From contig NZ_CAOJCN010000004.1 of the NCBI RefSeq assembly GCF_948329515.1, forward strand, positions 62,001 through 126,000: DNA of 64,000 nucleotides. The letters are read 5' to 3'. The notes beneath the pieces are model-generated. The model was given only the letters and a program-made list of their open reading frames with translations. It made no database searches and was not told the DNA's origin. This document shows, piece by piece, positions 54,843 through 63,807 of this stretch. Within the stretch, counting starts at the first letter, position 1. Every line of letters begins with the position of its first letter. This DNA is from Cohnella rhizoplanae (GTDB lineage: Bacteria; Bacillota; Bacilli; Paenibacillales; Paenibacillaceae). Both the position numbers and the translations under genes were made by a program.

Positions 54843-56981
54843 TTAGTGTGGTTTGCGGGCGTTGTCGGGGAATAGATTCAGCTCGCCTGCGCGAGCGATC
54901 GCTTCCGTGCGCCTTTGCACCTGAAGCTTCTCGAAGATCCTACGATTGTGTCCTTTGACCGTGTCCAACGCCAAGAAGAGCCTCTCGCCGATCTCCCGGT
55001 TCGATAGCCCCCTGGCGATGAGCTCGAGCACTTCGAGCTCCCGCGGGCTAAGCGGCTCGACGAGCTGGCTCCTCGCCGCGCGTCCCTGCGCGCGCTCCAG
55101 CCCAAGCCGCGCTTCCCGGAGAGCCGGAAGCGGCAGATCGCCGCCGAGGCGCAGCGCCTCTTCGTAATACGCCGCGGCCGATGCGGTCCGGTCTTCGGCT
55201 TCCTCGATCTGGCCTAGTCCAATCATGGCGATGACGGCCATGAGCTGGTGGCCCATCGTCCGGCTGTTCGATATGACTTCGCTGTAGGCGTCGCGAGCCG
55301 CGGCATAATCTCCGCGCCGCTGACAGGCGACGCCCAGCATCCATGCGGCCGCCGTCCGCACGGGGAGCAGCTCCGGCCGCAGGTACGTCAGCGCCAGGCG
55401 CGACTGGACGATCACGTTCTCGATGCCTGGATCTCCGCCGATCCGCGCATCTCCCGCAGGTGCGATCAGCCCGACCAGTTCGTCGGTCTTGTCTTCCAGC
55501 CCCGCGTCTTGCATGGCCGCTTCGGCCGCCTGCAATCTCCGGTCGGCGTCCTCAGGCCGGTCGGTCAACGTCAAGGATGCCAGCGTGGCCCGCGTCGCGG
55601 CGATCAATCCGGCCAGATCCCTGACGCCGACACTTTCCTCCGCGTCTGCCAGGATGGCCTCCGCCGCCCGCAGCTTGTGTTCGACCCCTGTCGGCTTGCC
55701 CGCCATCAGCAGCGCCGACCCGTAGTACACCCATAGCGCGGGCCTGGCATTCAACGCCGCTGCAGGCAAGGTTGACAGCCATCTCAGCGCGATCCCCGCA
55801 GCCCCGCGAAGGTGCAGAGGCATGCCGTTGCCCTCGAGCAGACGCGCGGCGCGATCGATGTCGCGGGATTCTACGGCATGGCCGAACGCTTCGATCTCGA
55901 AGCCGCGGGCCTCATGCCAGACGCTTGCTCTTCGGTGCAGCTCCGCGATGCGGCGCTCGTCATGGCTGTCCTGCAGCCTTCTGCGGAGCAGATCGGCGAA
56001 CAAGCGGTGATATCTGTACCACCTCCGCTCATGGTCCAGGGGCACGACGAACAAGTTCTTGCGGTCCAGAGCCATTAACGTATCCTTGCCGGATGCCGCC
56101 GGATCGCCCATCACTTCATCGCAAAGAGAGCCGCACAGCCGGTCCAGGATCGACGTCCGCAGCAAGAAGCTCTGCACGGCTACGGGCTGCCGCTGCAGAA
56201 CCTCTTCTACGAGATAATCCAGCACGAACGCGTGGCTCCCCGTAAAGGACGGAAGGAGTCGATCGACGTCTTCGTTGCCTTGGAGGGAGAGCGCAGCCAG
56301 ATGCAGGCCCGCAATCCACCCTTCGGTGTGCGTCTCGAGCGAAGCGATCTTATCCATCGACATGCGAAGACCCATGCTGCGGGTCAAAAACCGCTCGCAT
56401 TCCGAGCCGGTGAATCTCAAGTCGGCTGTGCGCAGCTCGGTCAATTGATCCCTCGCTCTCAAGCGCGCCAGCGGGATATTGGGATCCTCACGGGTTGTCA
56501 TGACCAGATGCATCCGTCCGGGGAGATGGTCCAGCAGAAAAGACAGGGCCTCGTCGACCGAGCGCGAGGCTGCCGCGTGATAATCGTCGAGAACGAGGAT
56601 AAAAGGCGCCGGGAGGACCGCGATCTCGTTCAGCAAAGCGGTCAGGATCGCCTCGGCCGGCGCCGGCTGGGGCGCTTGGAGCACCGCCAGCACGCCTTCC
56701 CCTATATTCTCCCCGATGGTCCGCAGCGAGGAGATCATGCAGGTTAAAAATCGCGCAAGCTCGCCGTCCCCCTCCTCCAGCGATAACCAAGCGGCCGGCC
56801 TGCCGCAATCGGCGAGCCATTCGCCGACTAAGGTCGTCTTGCCGTAACCCGCGGGCGCGGAGATCAGGGTGAACTTGCGGTATAAGCCGTTATTGAGCCT
56901 GTCGGTCAATCGCCGGCGGAGAACGGCGTTCGGCCGAGGCGCGGGCATATAAAGCTTGGTGGCCATGATCGGTGTGGACAT
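54843..56981 (-). CDS. MalT-like LuxR-family regulator, second copy
   Basis: A 712-residue regulator of the same architecture as the 855-residue one but shorter in the helical middle region. Walker A is APAGYGKTTL, Walker B LVLDDYH, and the C-terminal helix-turn-helix LSPRELEVLELIARGLSNREIGERLFLALDTVKGHNRRIFEKLQ. GAGG lies 9 nt before the ATG. It is upstream of the DUF4386 gene (70 bp) and may control it. Ligand unknown. The two copies are clearly diverged and do not look like a recent duplication. Confidence 0.9.
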   Translation of the reverse strand: MSTPIMATKLYMPAPRPNAVLRRRLTDRLNNGLYRKFTLISAPAGYGKTTLVGEWLADCGRPAAWLSLEEGDGELARFLTCMISSLRTIGENIGEGVLAVLQAPQPAPAEAILTALLNEIAVLPAPFILVLDDYHAAASRSVDEALSFLLDHLPGRMHLVMTTREDPNIPLARLRARDQLTELRTADLRFTGSECERFLTRSMGLRMSMDKIASLETHTEGWIAGLHLAALSLQGNEDVDRLLPSFTGSHAFVLDYLVEEVLQRQPVAVQSFLLRTSILDRLCGSLCDEVMGDPAASGKDTLMALDRKNLFVVPLDHERRWYRYHRLFADLLRRRLQDSHDERRIAELHRRASVWHEARGFEIEAFGHAVESRDIDRAARLLEGNGMPLHLRGAAGIALRWLSTLPAAALNARPALWVYYGSALLMAGKPTGVEHKLRAAEAILADAEESVGVRDLAGLIAATRATLASLTLTDRPEDADRRLQAAEAAMQDAGLEDKTDELVGLIAPAGDARIGGDPGIENVIVQSRLALTYLRPELLPVRTAAAWMLGVACQRRGDYAAARDAYSEVISNSRTMGHQLMAVIAMIGLGQIEEAEDRTASAAAYYEEALRLGGDLPLPALREARLGLERAQGRAARSQLVEPLSPRELEVLELIARGLSNREIGERLFLALDTVKGHNRRIFEKLQVQRRTEAIARAGELNLFPDNARKPH

Positions 56982-57169
56982 AGTTGGATACCTCTGCCGA
57001 TTTTATGAATAACGAGCGTCTTGAGCTTTCTGGCGTTTTTTGTTGTTATCGCCGCACGGCGTCTCTATCCGGCCTCATGGAGGACCATCCATTATGAATC
57101 TACAACAAATTAGGGGACAACGGTTGCCGTCCATAGGCTCGCGCATGAGAAATAGACGGATTGATGTGC

Positions 57170-58708
57170 CTAAATATAAACCAACTGCCCCCGACCGGCG
57201 TCCCAGCGCCATGTCATATCCGCGTGCAGCCGCAGGCCGCCGTACCGCTCATCGATTCCCTGTGCCTTCACCGCGTCCCTAATGCCCGCTGCAACCTCCC
57301 GCCCCAATTCCGTTAATGAGATGACGTTGTCGCGGTAATCGGGAAAGGTATGCGGCCCCCGTATCTCTAGCCATGCGTTCGGACCTTCCGACATCCCTCT
57401 CAGCCGATACCAGAATTCCAGATCGCCCATGCCTAACAGACTTAAGCGAGTCCCGCTCTCCTTGAACAACTCAAGCGGCGTAACCACCCCATTCCCAATC
57501 AGCTCCAAGGCGGTCTGCTCCACGATCCCCAGCCCGTTCTTGGCGGACGGCAGGCGGGCCAGGTGCATCTCAAGGGCAGCGCGAGCGAAGGGCAGCGCCG
57601 ATGTGTCTTCCTCTAAAAGGCCGACGTGCTTCTCTATATCCGATGAAGCGTACGCCTCCCAGATCCTCCTGCCCGTCTCAAGCTCCCGTTCCCCGATTCT
57701 CCGCCACGTCCCGGACAGGCCTTCCAGCTGCTTGGTTGTAAGCTGACCCAAGCCCATGAACAAGTCAATGCCGGGGTACTCGCCGATGCACAGCAGATTC
57801 AGGATCGTACCGCCTAGTGTCCGGTTGGAAAACCAATGAAGCAGATAGCTTAGCATCAGTTGGTCAAATAAATCATGCTCGAACCACAGCACGACTTCAT
57901 CGTATTTACGGAAGCCCTCCAGCGCCTGCTCTTGCGATTCGCAAGCGGCTCTATATTCGTCTGCCGGAACGCCCAGCGCCGCTTCTAGATAGGCCGCTCT
58001 GGCCGACCGCAAATCGGGCTCATCCATGGCAGCGGACACCGGACCTACGGGATATATCTCTCTCCAGACCAGGATATCCCCGCGGATGTTCCCTTTTTTT
58101 AATTTGTCGCCGACGCTATCGCCGTTTACGATATGGAGCATCGCTGTTCCTCCTTCGTAAAGATCGTTGAACATGGTAACGAAGTCCGTGACGAGCAACG
58201 ACGATCTCAGCTTATTGCGGGCGTCGAACAACCGTTTTCTGAGTACGGAGGGGGATACGCCTAGGTAACTGGATATTTCTTTTATAGAATATCCTTCATA
58301 ATAGAATAACTGAACGACCAGCTTTAAATGACTGGACAGGCCTTCGACGGATTGATGAAGCCTGTTCTGCCACTCCCTCTTTTCGGCGATGCATTCAACA
58401 TTGGACTTCTCCCCGTCCATGGCAATCGTATCATCTATAGGCACGGCGCAATGCTTCTTCCGACGAAGAACCCGCTGGCACTGACGCTCGATAATGACCT
58501 TAAACCATCCCGGGAATGCCTCCGGGTCCTGCAGCTTCGCGAGATTGGCGAACGCCTCCGCAAAAGCCTCCTGTACGGCATCCTCCGAATGGCCCCAGTC
58601 ACCTAACCTACGATAGGCCACAGCAAGCGCCATCCCGCTAAAGCGTTGTACAATTCTCTCCCATGCGATTTGATCGCCACGCCGAGCCCCTTCAATCCAT
58701 TGCCGCAC
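57170..58708 (-). CDS. ECF sigma factor fused to a DUF1835 domain protein
   Basis: A 512-residue fusion. Residues 1-90 are sigma-70 region 2 (ERIVQRFSGMALAVAYRRLGD, SEDAVQEAFAEAF) and 115-175 region 4 (LKLVVQLFYYEGYSIKEISSYLGVSPSVLRKRL). From about 189 a DUF1835-type protein starts (MLHIVNGDSVGDKLKKG, then DILVWREIYPVGPV). GTG at 58708 is preferred, with AGAGG 8 nt upstream; a GTG at 58717 touches that site. Just before Met189 the DNA reads AAGGAGG with 7 nt to an in-frame ATG at 58141, so a 323-residue DUF1835 protein may also be made alone. No anti-sigma gene is adjacent. Target promoters unknown. Confidence 0.85.
   Translation of the reverse strand: MRQWIEGARRGDQIAWERIVQRFSGMALAVAYRRLGDWGHSEDAVQEAFAEAFANLAKLQDPEAFPGWFKVIIERQCQRVLRRKKHCAVPIDDTIAMDGEKSNVECIAEKREWQNRLHQSVEGLSSHLKLVVQLFYYEGYSIKEISSYLGVSPSVLRKRLFDARNKLRSSLLVTDFVTMFNDLYEGGTAMLHIVNGDSVGDKLKKGNIRGDILVWREIYPVGPVSAAMDEPDLRSARAAYLEAALGVPADEYRAACESQEQALEGFRKYDEVVLWFEHDLFDQLMLSYLLHWFSNRTLGGTILNLLCIGEYPGIDLFMGLGQLTTKQLEGLSGTWRRIGERELETGRRIWEAYASSDIEKHVGLLEEDTSALPFARAALEMHLARLPSAKNGLGIVEQTALELIGNGVVTPLELFKESGTRLSLLGMGDLEFWYRLRGMSEGPNAWLEIRGPHTFPDYRDNVISLTELGREVAAGIRDAVKAQGIDERYGGLRLHADMTWRWDAGRGQLVYI
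58141..58156 (-). promoter_or_regulatory. Internal ribosome binding site and in-frame ATG within the sigma-DUF1835 gene
   Basis: AAGGAGG (58155-58149) lies 7 nt before ATG (58141-58139), in frame with the rest of the gene. It is a better initiation signal than the one at the start of the full gene. Translation from here would give the DUF1835 part alone. Confidence 0.6.
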
Positions 58709-58937
58709 CTTGTACACCTCTTCTATGTTCAGGTTCTATATACGAAGTGCCGGCATCGTCGCAAAAGGTTACTCGGTTCTATAGGAATAGTAGCAGAAAT
58801 TTTCCTGACATGTGATTAAGTCTCGCAATTCAGCCGCGAGTATGCCCGAATGTTCGAGGCCCCGCCGAGACAAGATATCAAGCGGCTGAAGGCATAGAGA
58901 TAAACCGCGTTCAGCGACAAACGTAAATCGAATCAAA

Positions 58938-58967
58938 ACCAAAGGGGCACCCGCAAGGGCGCCCCTC
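58938..58967 (-). terminator. Intrinsic terminator of the MFS gene
   Basis: AGGGGCGCCC and GGGTGCCCCT pair on the minus strand with one mismatch, followed by TTTGGTTTT. The 252 bp between the sigma-DUF1835 start and the MFS stop hold nothing else recognisable. Confidence 0.7.
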
Positions 58968-58969
58968 TC

Positions 58970-60400
58970 CTATTTCTTCCCCTTTGACAGCAGGAACGCC
59001 GGGATGACCGCCAGCACGGTGAAGCCGATGGACCACCAGAAGGCGGCCTGATAAGCATCCACGACCGCATTCATGTCGTGAACCCCCGAGCCTCTGACCT
59101 GCCGATCGATGACGGTCGCCAGAATGGCCGAGCCGAAGGCGCCACCGACGGTCTGGAAGATCCGCGTCGAGACGCTGGCGTGCGGAATCTGCTGCTTATC
59201 CAGCCCCTCGTAGGCGGATACCATGATCGGGATGAAGATCCCGTTCAGCGCCGCCCCGCGCAGGAATTGCGCGATGCCGAGCACGACGTGATTCGTCTCC
59301 GTACCGGAGAACGCGAACGGGATCGTGCCGATCGCCGTCGCCGCCAGACTGAGCAGCACGATATTGCGCGAGCCCATCCGATCCGCCAGTCCGCCGATCC
59401 AGCTGCGCGTGGCCAGCATGCCCAGCCCTTGCGGGATGAGCAGAAGTCCCGTATACAGCACGCTCTCCCCGCGCACCTGCTGATAATACAGGGGCAGCAG
59501 CAGCATCGCCCCGTTCATCACCATACCCGTCAGGAACAGCGTGACGTTGGATGCGAGAAAATGACGGGACCGGAACAGCCGCAGATCGAGCAGCGGCGAT
59601 CGCCGCATGCGCAGGGCATAGACGACATAAGCCGCCATGAGGATAACCCCTCCGGCGAGCGGAAGGATGACCTTCAGGTCGTTCGGACCGCCGTAGGTGC
59701 TGACCTCGGCAATGCCGTAGATAAGGGCGGCAAAGGCCGGAGACAATAGCAGAAGCCCGATGACGTCGAGCTTTGGCTTGCTATGAACCGATGCATCGGA
59801 CGGAATATGACGCCAGCTCAGCCAGATCGCGACGAGCATGATCGGAATGTTCACGTAGAAGATCCAGCGCCAATCGAGATTGTCGATGAGGAGGCCGCCG
59901 ATGACCGGCCCCAGGATGGGTCCGATCAAGGCGGGAATGCTGATGATCGCGATCAGTCTGCCGAGCTGACGGCCGCCGGCCGATTGCACGAGCACATTCT
60001 GCATCGTCGGGATGAGCAGGCCGGCGCCGACGCCCTGCAGCAGCCGGAAGCCGATCAAGCTGCCGGTATTCCACGCGAGAGCGCATAACACGGACGAGAC
60101 CAGGAAAATCGCGAGCGAAAACAGATACACCTTTTTCCCGCCGTAGCGCTGTATCGCCCATCCCGAGATCGGAACCGCCAACCCCATCGTGAGCACGTAC
60201 CCCGTCACGACCCACTGAATCGCGGATACCGTGCTGTGCAGATCGAATGCCAGCTGGTCGAGGGCGACGTTCACCATGGTCGAATCCAACTGGGACGCGA
60301 CGGCGCCGAAGACGAGGATCAGGGCGACCTTCAGTACGCCGGCGTCTATTTTTTCCTTGGGCGGTTTGGCCGCCTTCGCCGCCGCTGGCGTGATGGCCAT
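58970..60400 (-). CDS. MFS drug exporter, DHA2 (EmrB/QacA) family
   Basis: A 476-residue membrane transporter with about 14 helices expected. The first helix carries GAVASQLDSTMVNVALDQL, the loop 2-3 motif is GWAIQRYGGKKVYLFS, and motif C is GPILGPVIGG, typical of proton-driven drug efflux. GGAGAGG precedes the ATG. It is divergent from a TetR gene with a perfect 18-bp palindrome between them, the usual arrangement of a drug-inducible pump. Confidence 0.92.
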   Translation of the reverse strand: MAITPAAAKAAKPPKEKIDAGVLKVALILVFGAVASQLDSTMVNVALDQLAFDLHSTVSAIQWVVTGYVLTMGLAVPISGWAIQRYGGKKVYLFSLAIFLVSSVLCALAWNTGSLIGFRLLQGVGAGLLIPTMQNVLVQSAGGRQLGRLIAIISIPALIGPILGPVIGGLLIDNLDWRWIFYVNIPIMLVAIWLSWRHIPSDASVHSKPKLDVIGLLLLSPAFAALIYGIAEVSTYGGPNDLKVILPLAGGVILMAAYVVYALRMRRSPLLDLRLFRSRHFLASNVTLFLTGMVMNGAMLLLPLYYQQVRGESVLYTGLLLIPQGLGMLATRSWIGGLADRMGSRNIVLLSLAATAIGTIPFAFSGTETNHVVLGIAQFLRGAALNGIFIPIMVSAYEGLDKQQIPHASVSTRIFQTVGGAFGSAILATVIDRQVRGSGVHDMNAVVDAYQAAFWWSIGFTVLAVIPAFLLSKGKK

Positions 60401-60429
60401 GAGGACTCACCTCTCCTTGTTCATTTAGA

Positions 60430-60447
60430 GTACGGTACGTACCGTAC
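60430..60447. promoter_or_regulatory. TetR operator between MFS and TetR genes
   Basis: GTACGGTACGTACCGTAC is a perfect 18-bp palindrome located 30 bp upstream of the MFS start. On the minus strand a TTGTTC about 20 bp upstream of it could be the -35, so bound repressor would block the promoter. Confidence 0.8.
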
Positions 60448-60545
60448 CTTATATGAACAAGATATGCTATTGCGCCGAGAAATGCAATATAATAATGAAA
60501 AACGTTGTCCGTTTCATACTACGGAAGCATTGAGAGGATCCGGTT

Positions 60546-61178
60546 ATGGCTGAATCGAAAAAGGAGCAGGCTCCTAACGGCGGCAGCGGAGGGACGCGGC
60601 GGCGGGGCGACGTGCTTGAAAACGCGATCCTGCAGGCGGCATGGGACGAGCTAGTCGAGGGGGGCTACAACCGCCTCACGATGGAGGCCGTAGCCGTGCG
60701 GGCGCAGACGAACAAGACCGCGGTCTACCGCCGATGGCCGAATAAAGCGCAGCTGGTGATCGCCGCCCTCGTGAAGTTCGCGCCGAAGCCGTCTCTGGAA
60801 GCCGCGGATACGGGCGATCTGCGGACGGATGTGCTCACCTTCCTCCAAGGCATCCTGGAGCCGCTGCAGGCGATCGGCCCCGAGACCATTCACGGACTCA
60901 TGAGCGAATATCCCGGCAAGGAGCATCCGATGTCCAAGCCTCTGCCGCCGAGGTCCGAGGACGCGCTCTTCGCCGCCATGAAGTCGATCGTCGGCAACGC
61001 GGAGAAGCGCGGGGAGCTGCAGCCCGGGCACTTGTCCGAACGCGTCATCTCCCTCCCGATCGACCTGCTGCGATACGAGATGCTGACCACCCACGGGCAA
61101 GTGTCCGAGGATATCATCGTGCAGATCGTCGACGAGCTGTTCCTCCCGCTGGTGCGAGCGAAGAGCCGAGCAGACTAA
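60546..61178 (+). CDS. TetR/AcrR-family transcriptional repressor
   Basis: A 210-residue repressor with the helix-turn-helix LENAILQAAWDELVEGGYNRLTMEAVAVRAQTNKTAVYRRWPNKAQLV and a helical C-terminal ligand domain. GAGAGG precedes the ATG. Divergent from the MFS exporter; the palindrome at 60430-60447 is its probable operator. Confidence 0.92.
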   Translation: MAESKKEQAPNGGSGGTRRRGDVLENAILQAAWDELVEGGYNRLTMEAVAVRAQTNKTAVYRRWPNKAQLVIAALVKFAPKPSLEAADTGDLRTDVLTFLQGILEPLQAIGPETIHGLMSEYPGKEHPMSKPLPPRSEDALFAAMKSIVGNAEKRGELQPGHLSERVISLPIDLLRYEMLTTHGQVSEDIIVQIVDELFLPLVRAKSRAD

Positions 61179-61203
61179 AAGGACCATCCCGATCGCGGGA
61201 TGG
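61177..61203. terminator. Terminator between the TetR gene and the unidentified gene
   Basis: CCATCCCG (61184-61191) and CGGGATGG (61196-61203) pair. TTTT follows on the minus strand; the plus strand has no T run. Confidence 0.65.
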
Positions 61204-61220
61204 CCCTCATGCTGCTTGCT

Positions 61221-61688
61221 TCAATATTCTCCTTTGATCACGAAAAACGAGCCTCGAATGGTGCCGGCCAGCTTGGACTTCTGTCTGGCGAACTTAAACT
61301 TCTTCTCCTCCAGCTCCTTCGGGATCTCCATCCCCTCGGAGAGCTTGAAGCCGACGGCACGCTTCTTGGGATCATCCACCGTGTACATGACATTGACCGC
61401 CAGACCGTCCTCGTAGAAGACGAAGGCCCAATCGATATTCTCCACGCGAATTCGCGACGTCTCCAGCGGCTTGGCGGCAAACACGATGCCGCGCTCTTCT
61501 CTCAGAACGCGCTCTACATATTCGAGGGTATTCTGACTCTCGCTGGCGGGTACAGTCGTAAATTCATGCTTGTATTTGTTCATGAAGTACCGGGCTTCGT
61601 TCGCACGCAATCCGGCAAGCGCGTCAACGACGGGCGAGGACTCCAGCCCGGCCGTAGACACCTGATTAAAATCGACGATATAGGACAT
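61221..61688 (-). CDS. Unidentified small protein of 155 residues
   Basis: I cannot assign a function or family name. The protein is soluble, with no signal peptide or membrane helix, and is a mix of helix and strand: VVDALAGLRANEARYFMNKY, NTLEYVERVLREERGIVFA, WAFVFYEDGLAVNVMYTV, and a basic C-terminus ending RGSFFVIKGEY. Strong coding signal, GGAGGG 8 nt before the ATG, and a perfect sigma-A promoter with two operators upstream show that it is a real and tightly controlled gene. It is a single-gene transcript. Confidence 0.75.
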   Translation of the reverse strand: MSYIVDFNQVSTAGLESSPVVDALAGLRANEARYFMNKYKHEFTTVPASESQNTLEYVERVLREERGIVFAAKPLETSRIRVENIDWAFVFYEDGLAVNVMYTVDDPKKRAVGFKLSEGMEIPKELEEKKFKFARQKSKLAGTIRGSFFVIKGEY

Positions 61689-61713
61689 AATCTAATCCCT
61701 CCATCCGATAATT

Positions 61714-61766
61714 GGACACCGTTTAGTGTTGCTTTAATTATAGGACACCTTTCGGTGTCGTGTCAA
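61714..61766 (-). promoter_or_regulatory. Perfect sigma-A promoter with embedded operators
   Basis: On the minus strand TTGACA (61766-61761) and TATAAT (61742-61737) are both exact consensus and 18 bp apart. The spacer contains the palindrome GACACCGAAAGGTGTC (61759-61744). A second, less perfect copy with GGTGTCC lies just after the start site (61730-61714). This is the layout of a strong promoter shut by a repressor. No regulator gene lies next to it. Confidence 0.85.
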
Positions 61767-61840
61767 GTTTGGCTTAGGCGGGATGCCCGAATAGAGCTTT
61801 CTTGGCGCCTTTTCCCGAAGGCGTGCCCGTTCGGAAAAAC

Positions 61841-61870
61841 AAAAATGGCGGACACTCGGGCGTGTCCGCC
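61841..61870 (-). terminator. Intrinsic terminator of the aldo/keto reductase gene
   Basis: GGCGGACAC (61847-61855) and GTGTCCGCC (61862-61870) pair perfectly. TTTTTGTTTTT follows on the minus strand. Confidence 0.9.
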
Positions 61871-61880
61871 AAACTGACGA

Positions 61881-62852
61881 TTAGATGAATGGATGAGGCA
61901 CGTACAGCTCTTCTAAGCTCGCGATCTCCTCGGGCGTCAGCCGGACCGTCAGCGCCGACACCGCGTCCTCGAGGTGGCTGATCTTGGTCGCCCCTACGAT
62001 CGGCGCCGTGACCGCTTCCTTCTGCAGCAGCCATGCCAGCGCGATCTGCGCGCGGGGAATGCCGCGGTTGGCGGCGACCTCCGCGACGCGCTGCGCAACC
62101 TGGCGGTCGGCATCCTCCGTTTTGGCGAACAAGGCGCTCGCGATCCGGTCATTCTCCGACCGCGCGGTGCGCGCGCTCCAATCGCGGGTCAACCGGCCGG
62201 CGGCCAGCGGCAGGTACGGGGTGACGGCGACTCCCTCGTCCTGGCAGAGCGGCAGCATCTCCCGCTCCTCCTCCCGGTAGAGCAGGTTCAGCCGGTTCTC
62301 CATGGACACGAACCGCGTCCAGCCATGGCGTTCCGCGACATGCTGCGCCTTGGCGAACTGCCAGGCCGACATGGAGGACGCGCCGATGTACCTGACCTTG
62401 CCCGCCTTCACGAGATCATGCAGCGTCTCCATCGTCTCTTCGATCGGCGTGCGCGGATCCCAGCGATGGATCTGGTACAGATCCACATAATTCGTGCCGA
62501 GCCGCCTTAGGCTGTTATCGATCTCGGTCATGATGGACTTGCGGGACAGCCCCATGCCGTTCGGACCCTGGCGCATCGGCACGAACACCTTGGTGGCGAT
62601 GGCGATCTCATCGCGCCGGGCGAAGTCCTTCAAGGCGCGTCCGACGATCTCCTCGCTCGTGCCGTCCGAATACATATTGGCGGTGCTGAAGAAGTTGATG
62701 CCCGACTCGAGCGCATGCCGGATGATGGGCCTGCTCTCCTGTTCGTTCAGCGACCATGGGGCGTTGCCGCGTTCGGGCACGCCGAAGCTCATGCATCCCA
62801 GACATAGTCTGGAGACTTCAAGTCCCGAGCGTCCAAGCTTTACATATTCCAC
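61881..62852 (-). CDS. Aldo/keto reductase
   Basis: A 323-residue NADPH-dependent oxidoreductase of the aldo/keto reductase superfamily (TIM barrel). The family tetrad is visible: Tyr in NMYSDGTSEE, Lys in IATKVF, His in YQIHRWD, and an acidic residue preceding the Tyr segment. NADP-binding residues are in PIVGATKISHLEDAV. The start is GTG at 62852 with AAGGAG 10 nt upstream. Adjacent to an SDR gene on the same strand, 82 bp apart. Substrate unknown. Confidence 0.92.
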   Translation of the reverse strand: MEYVKLGRSGLEVSRLCLGCMSFGVPERGNAPWSLNEQESRPIIRHALESGINFFSTANMYSDGTSEEIVGRALKDFARRDEIAIATKVFVPMRQGPNGMGLSRKSIMTEIDNSLRRLGTNYVDLYQIHRWDPRTPIEETMETLHDLVKAGKVRYIGASSMSAWQFAKAQHVAERHGWTRFVSMENRLNLLYREEEREMLPLCQDEGVAVTPYLPLAAGRLTRDWSARTARSENDRIASALFAKTEDADRQVAQRVAEVAANRGIPRAQIALAWLLQKEAVTAPIVGATKISHLEDAVSALTVRLTPEEIASLEELYVPHPFI

Positions 62853-62934
62853 GGATCATACACTCCTTGCGTAAAGATGGATCGCCGCATTCGCTGTAAT
62901 AGCTTGGCGCAGCGCACGCGAGTCGAGGCCGGCC

Positions 62935-63687
62935 TCACCACGGAAGCGGACCGTCCTCGTTGGAGAAGGTACCCGTCGGGCCGCGCTCGTCGAGCAGCGC
63001 GAGGCGCACGGGCTCTCGTGCGGCCTCCTGAACGGTGCGCGTGCCCGCGAAGTGGTTGAGATCGGTCCCGGTAAAGCCCGGGCATGCCGCGTTGACTTTG
63101 ATACGCGTCGACTCCAGTTCAATGGCGAAGGCGAGCGTGATGGCGTTGAGCGCCGTCTTGGACGGGCTGTAAACGCCGCCGAAGACCGAGCGATGCGCAA
63201 AGCTCGGGTCCGCGTTCACCGTGAGCGAACCGGAGGCGCTCGACAAGTTGACGATGCGTCCCGCCGGCGCTTCGCGAAGGAGCGGCAGCATCGCCTGCGT
63301 GACGGCGACGACGCCGAATACGTTCGTCTCGAATACCGCGCGCATCTCGTTAAGGGATGCGACGCTCGGGCGCCCCGAATTCGCGATCTCCTCGAGCGGC
63401 CTGCCCGGCGCTCCCGCATGCGAGATGCCCGCATTGTTCACGAGCACGTCTAGCCGTCCGAGCTCGCTTCGGATCCGATCCGCCGCGGCGGCGATGGAGG
63501 CCGGATTCGTCACGTCGAGCTGGACGGCGTGGGCTTCCGCCCCCACGCTTTTAGCCGCAGTCTCTCCATTTGCAAGATGGCGTGCCCCCACGACCACCGT
63601 GAAGCCATGCGCTGCGAGATCCTTCGCGATTTGAAGCCCGATGCCTTTATTAGCCCCGGTGACCAGGGCGACGGGTTGGTTATGCAT
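62935..63687 (-). CDS. Short-chain dehydrogenase/reductase
   Basis: A 250-residue SDR enzyme resembling carbonyl-reductase-like members. Cofactor loop ALVTGANKGIGLQIAKDLA, then VLVNNAGISH, catalytic Ser in VNLSSASGS and Tyr/Lys in YSPSKTALN, and PGFTGTDL. The ATG at 63687 has AAGGAGAG 6 nt upstream. Divergent from a MarR regulator, with two operator copies between. Substrate unknown. Confidence 0.92.
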   Translation of the reverse strand: MHNQPVALVTGANKGIGLQIAKDLAAHGFTVVVGARHLANGETAAKSVGAEAHAVQLDVTNPASIAAAADRIRSELGRLDVLVNNAGISHAGAPGRPLEEIANSGRPSVASLNEMRAVFETNVFGVVAVTQAMLPLLREAPAGRIVNLSSASGSLTVNADPSFAHRSVFGGVYSPSKTALNAITLAFAIELESTRIKVNAACPGFTGTDLNHFAGTRTVQEAAREPVRLALLDERGPTGTFSNEDGPLPW

Positions 63688-63734
63688 GCGCAACTCTCCT
63701 TCACTCGCATCACTATGCGGTGTTTATAAATTCT

Positions 63735-63791
63735 ATGGTTGATATGTCAACCATGCGCTAACATTAACACGTTGCGGTTGATACGTCAACC
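63735..63791. promoter_or_regulatory. Two MarR operator copies
   Basis: ATGGTTGATATGTCAACCAT (63735-63754) and GGTTGATACGTCAACC (63776-63791) share the dyad GGTTGATAYGTCAACC, with centres 39 bp apart. They lie between the divergent SDR and MarR genes, and probably repress both. Confidence 0.8.
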
Positions 63792-63807
63792 ATGATACGA
63801 TGTGCCT

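Noticed and set aside
54843..56981. Recent duplication of the two MalT-like genes
   Set aside because: They share architecture only; sequence and length differ widely, so they are old paralogues or independent acquisitions.
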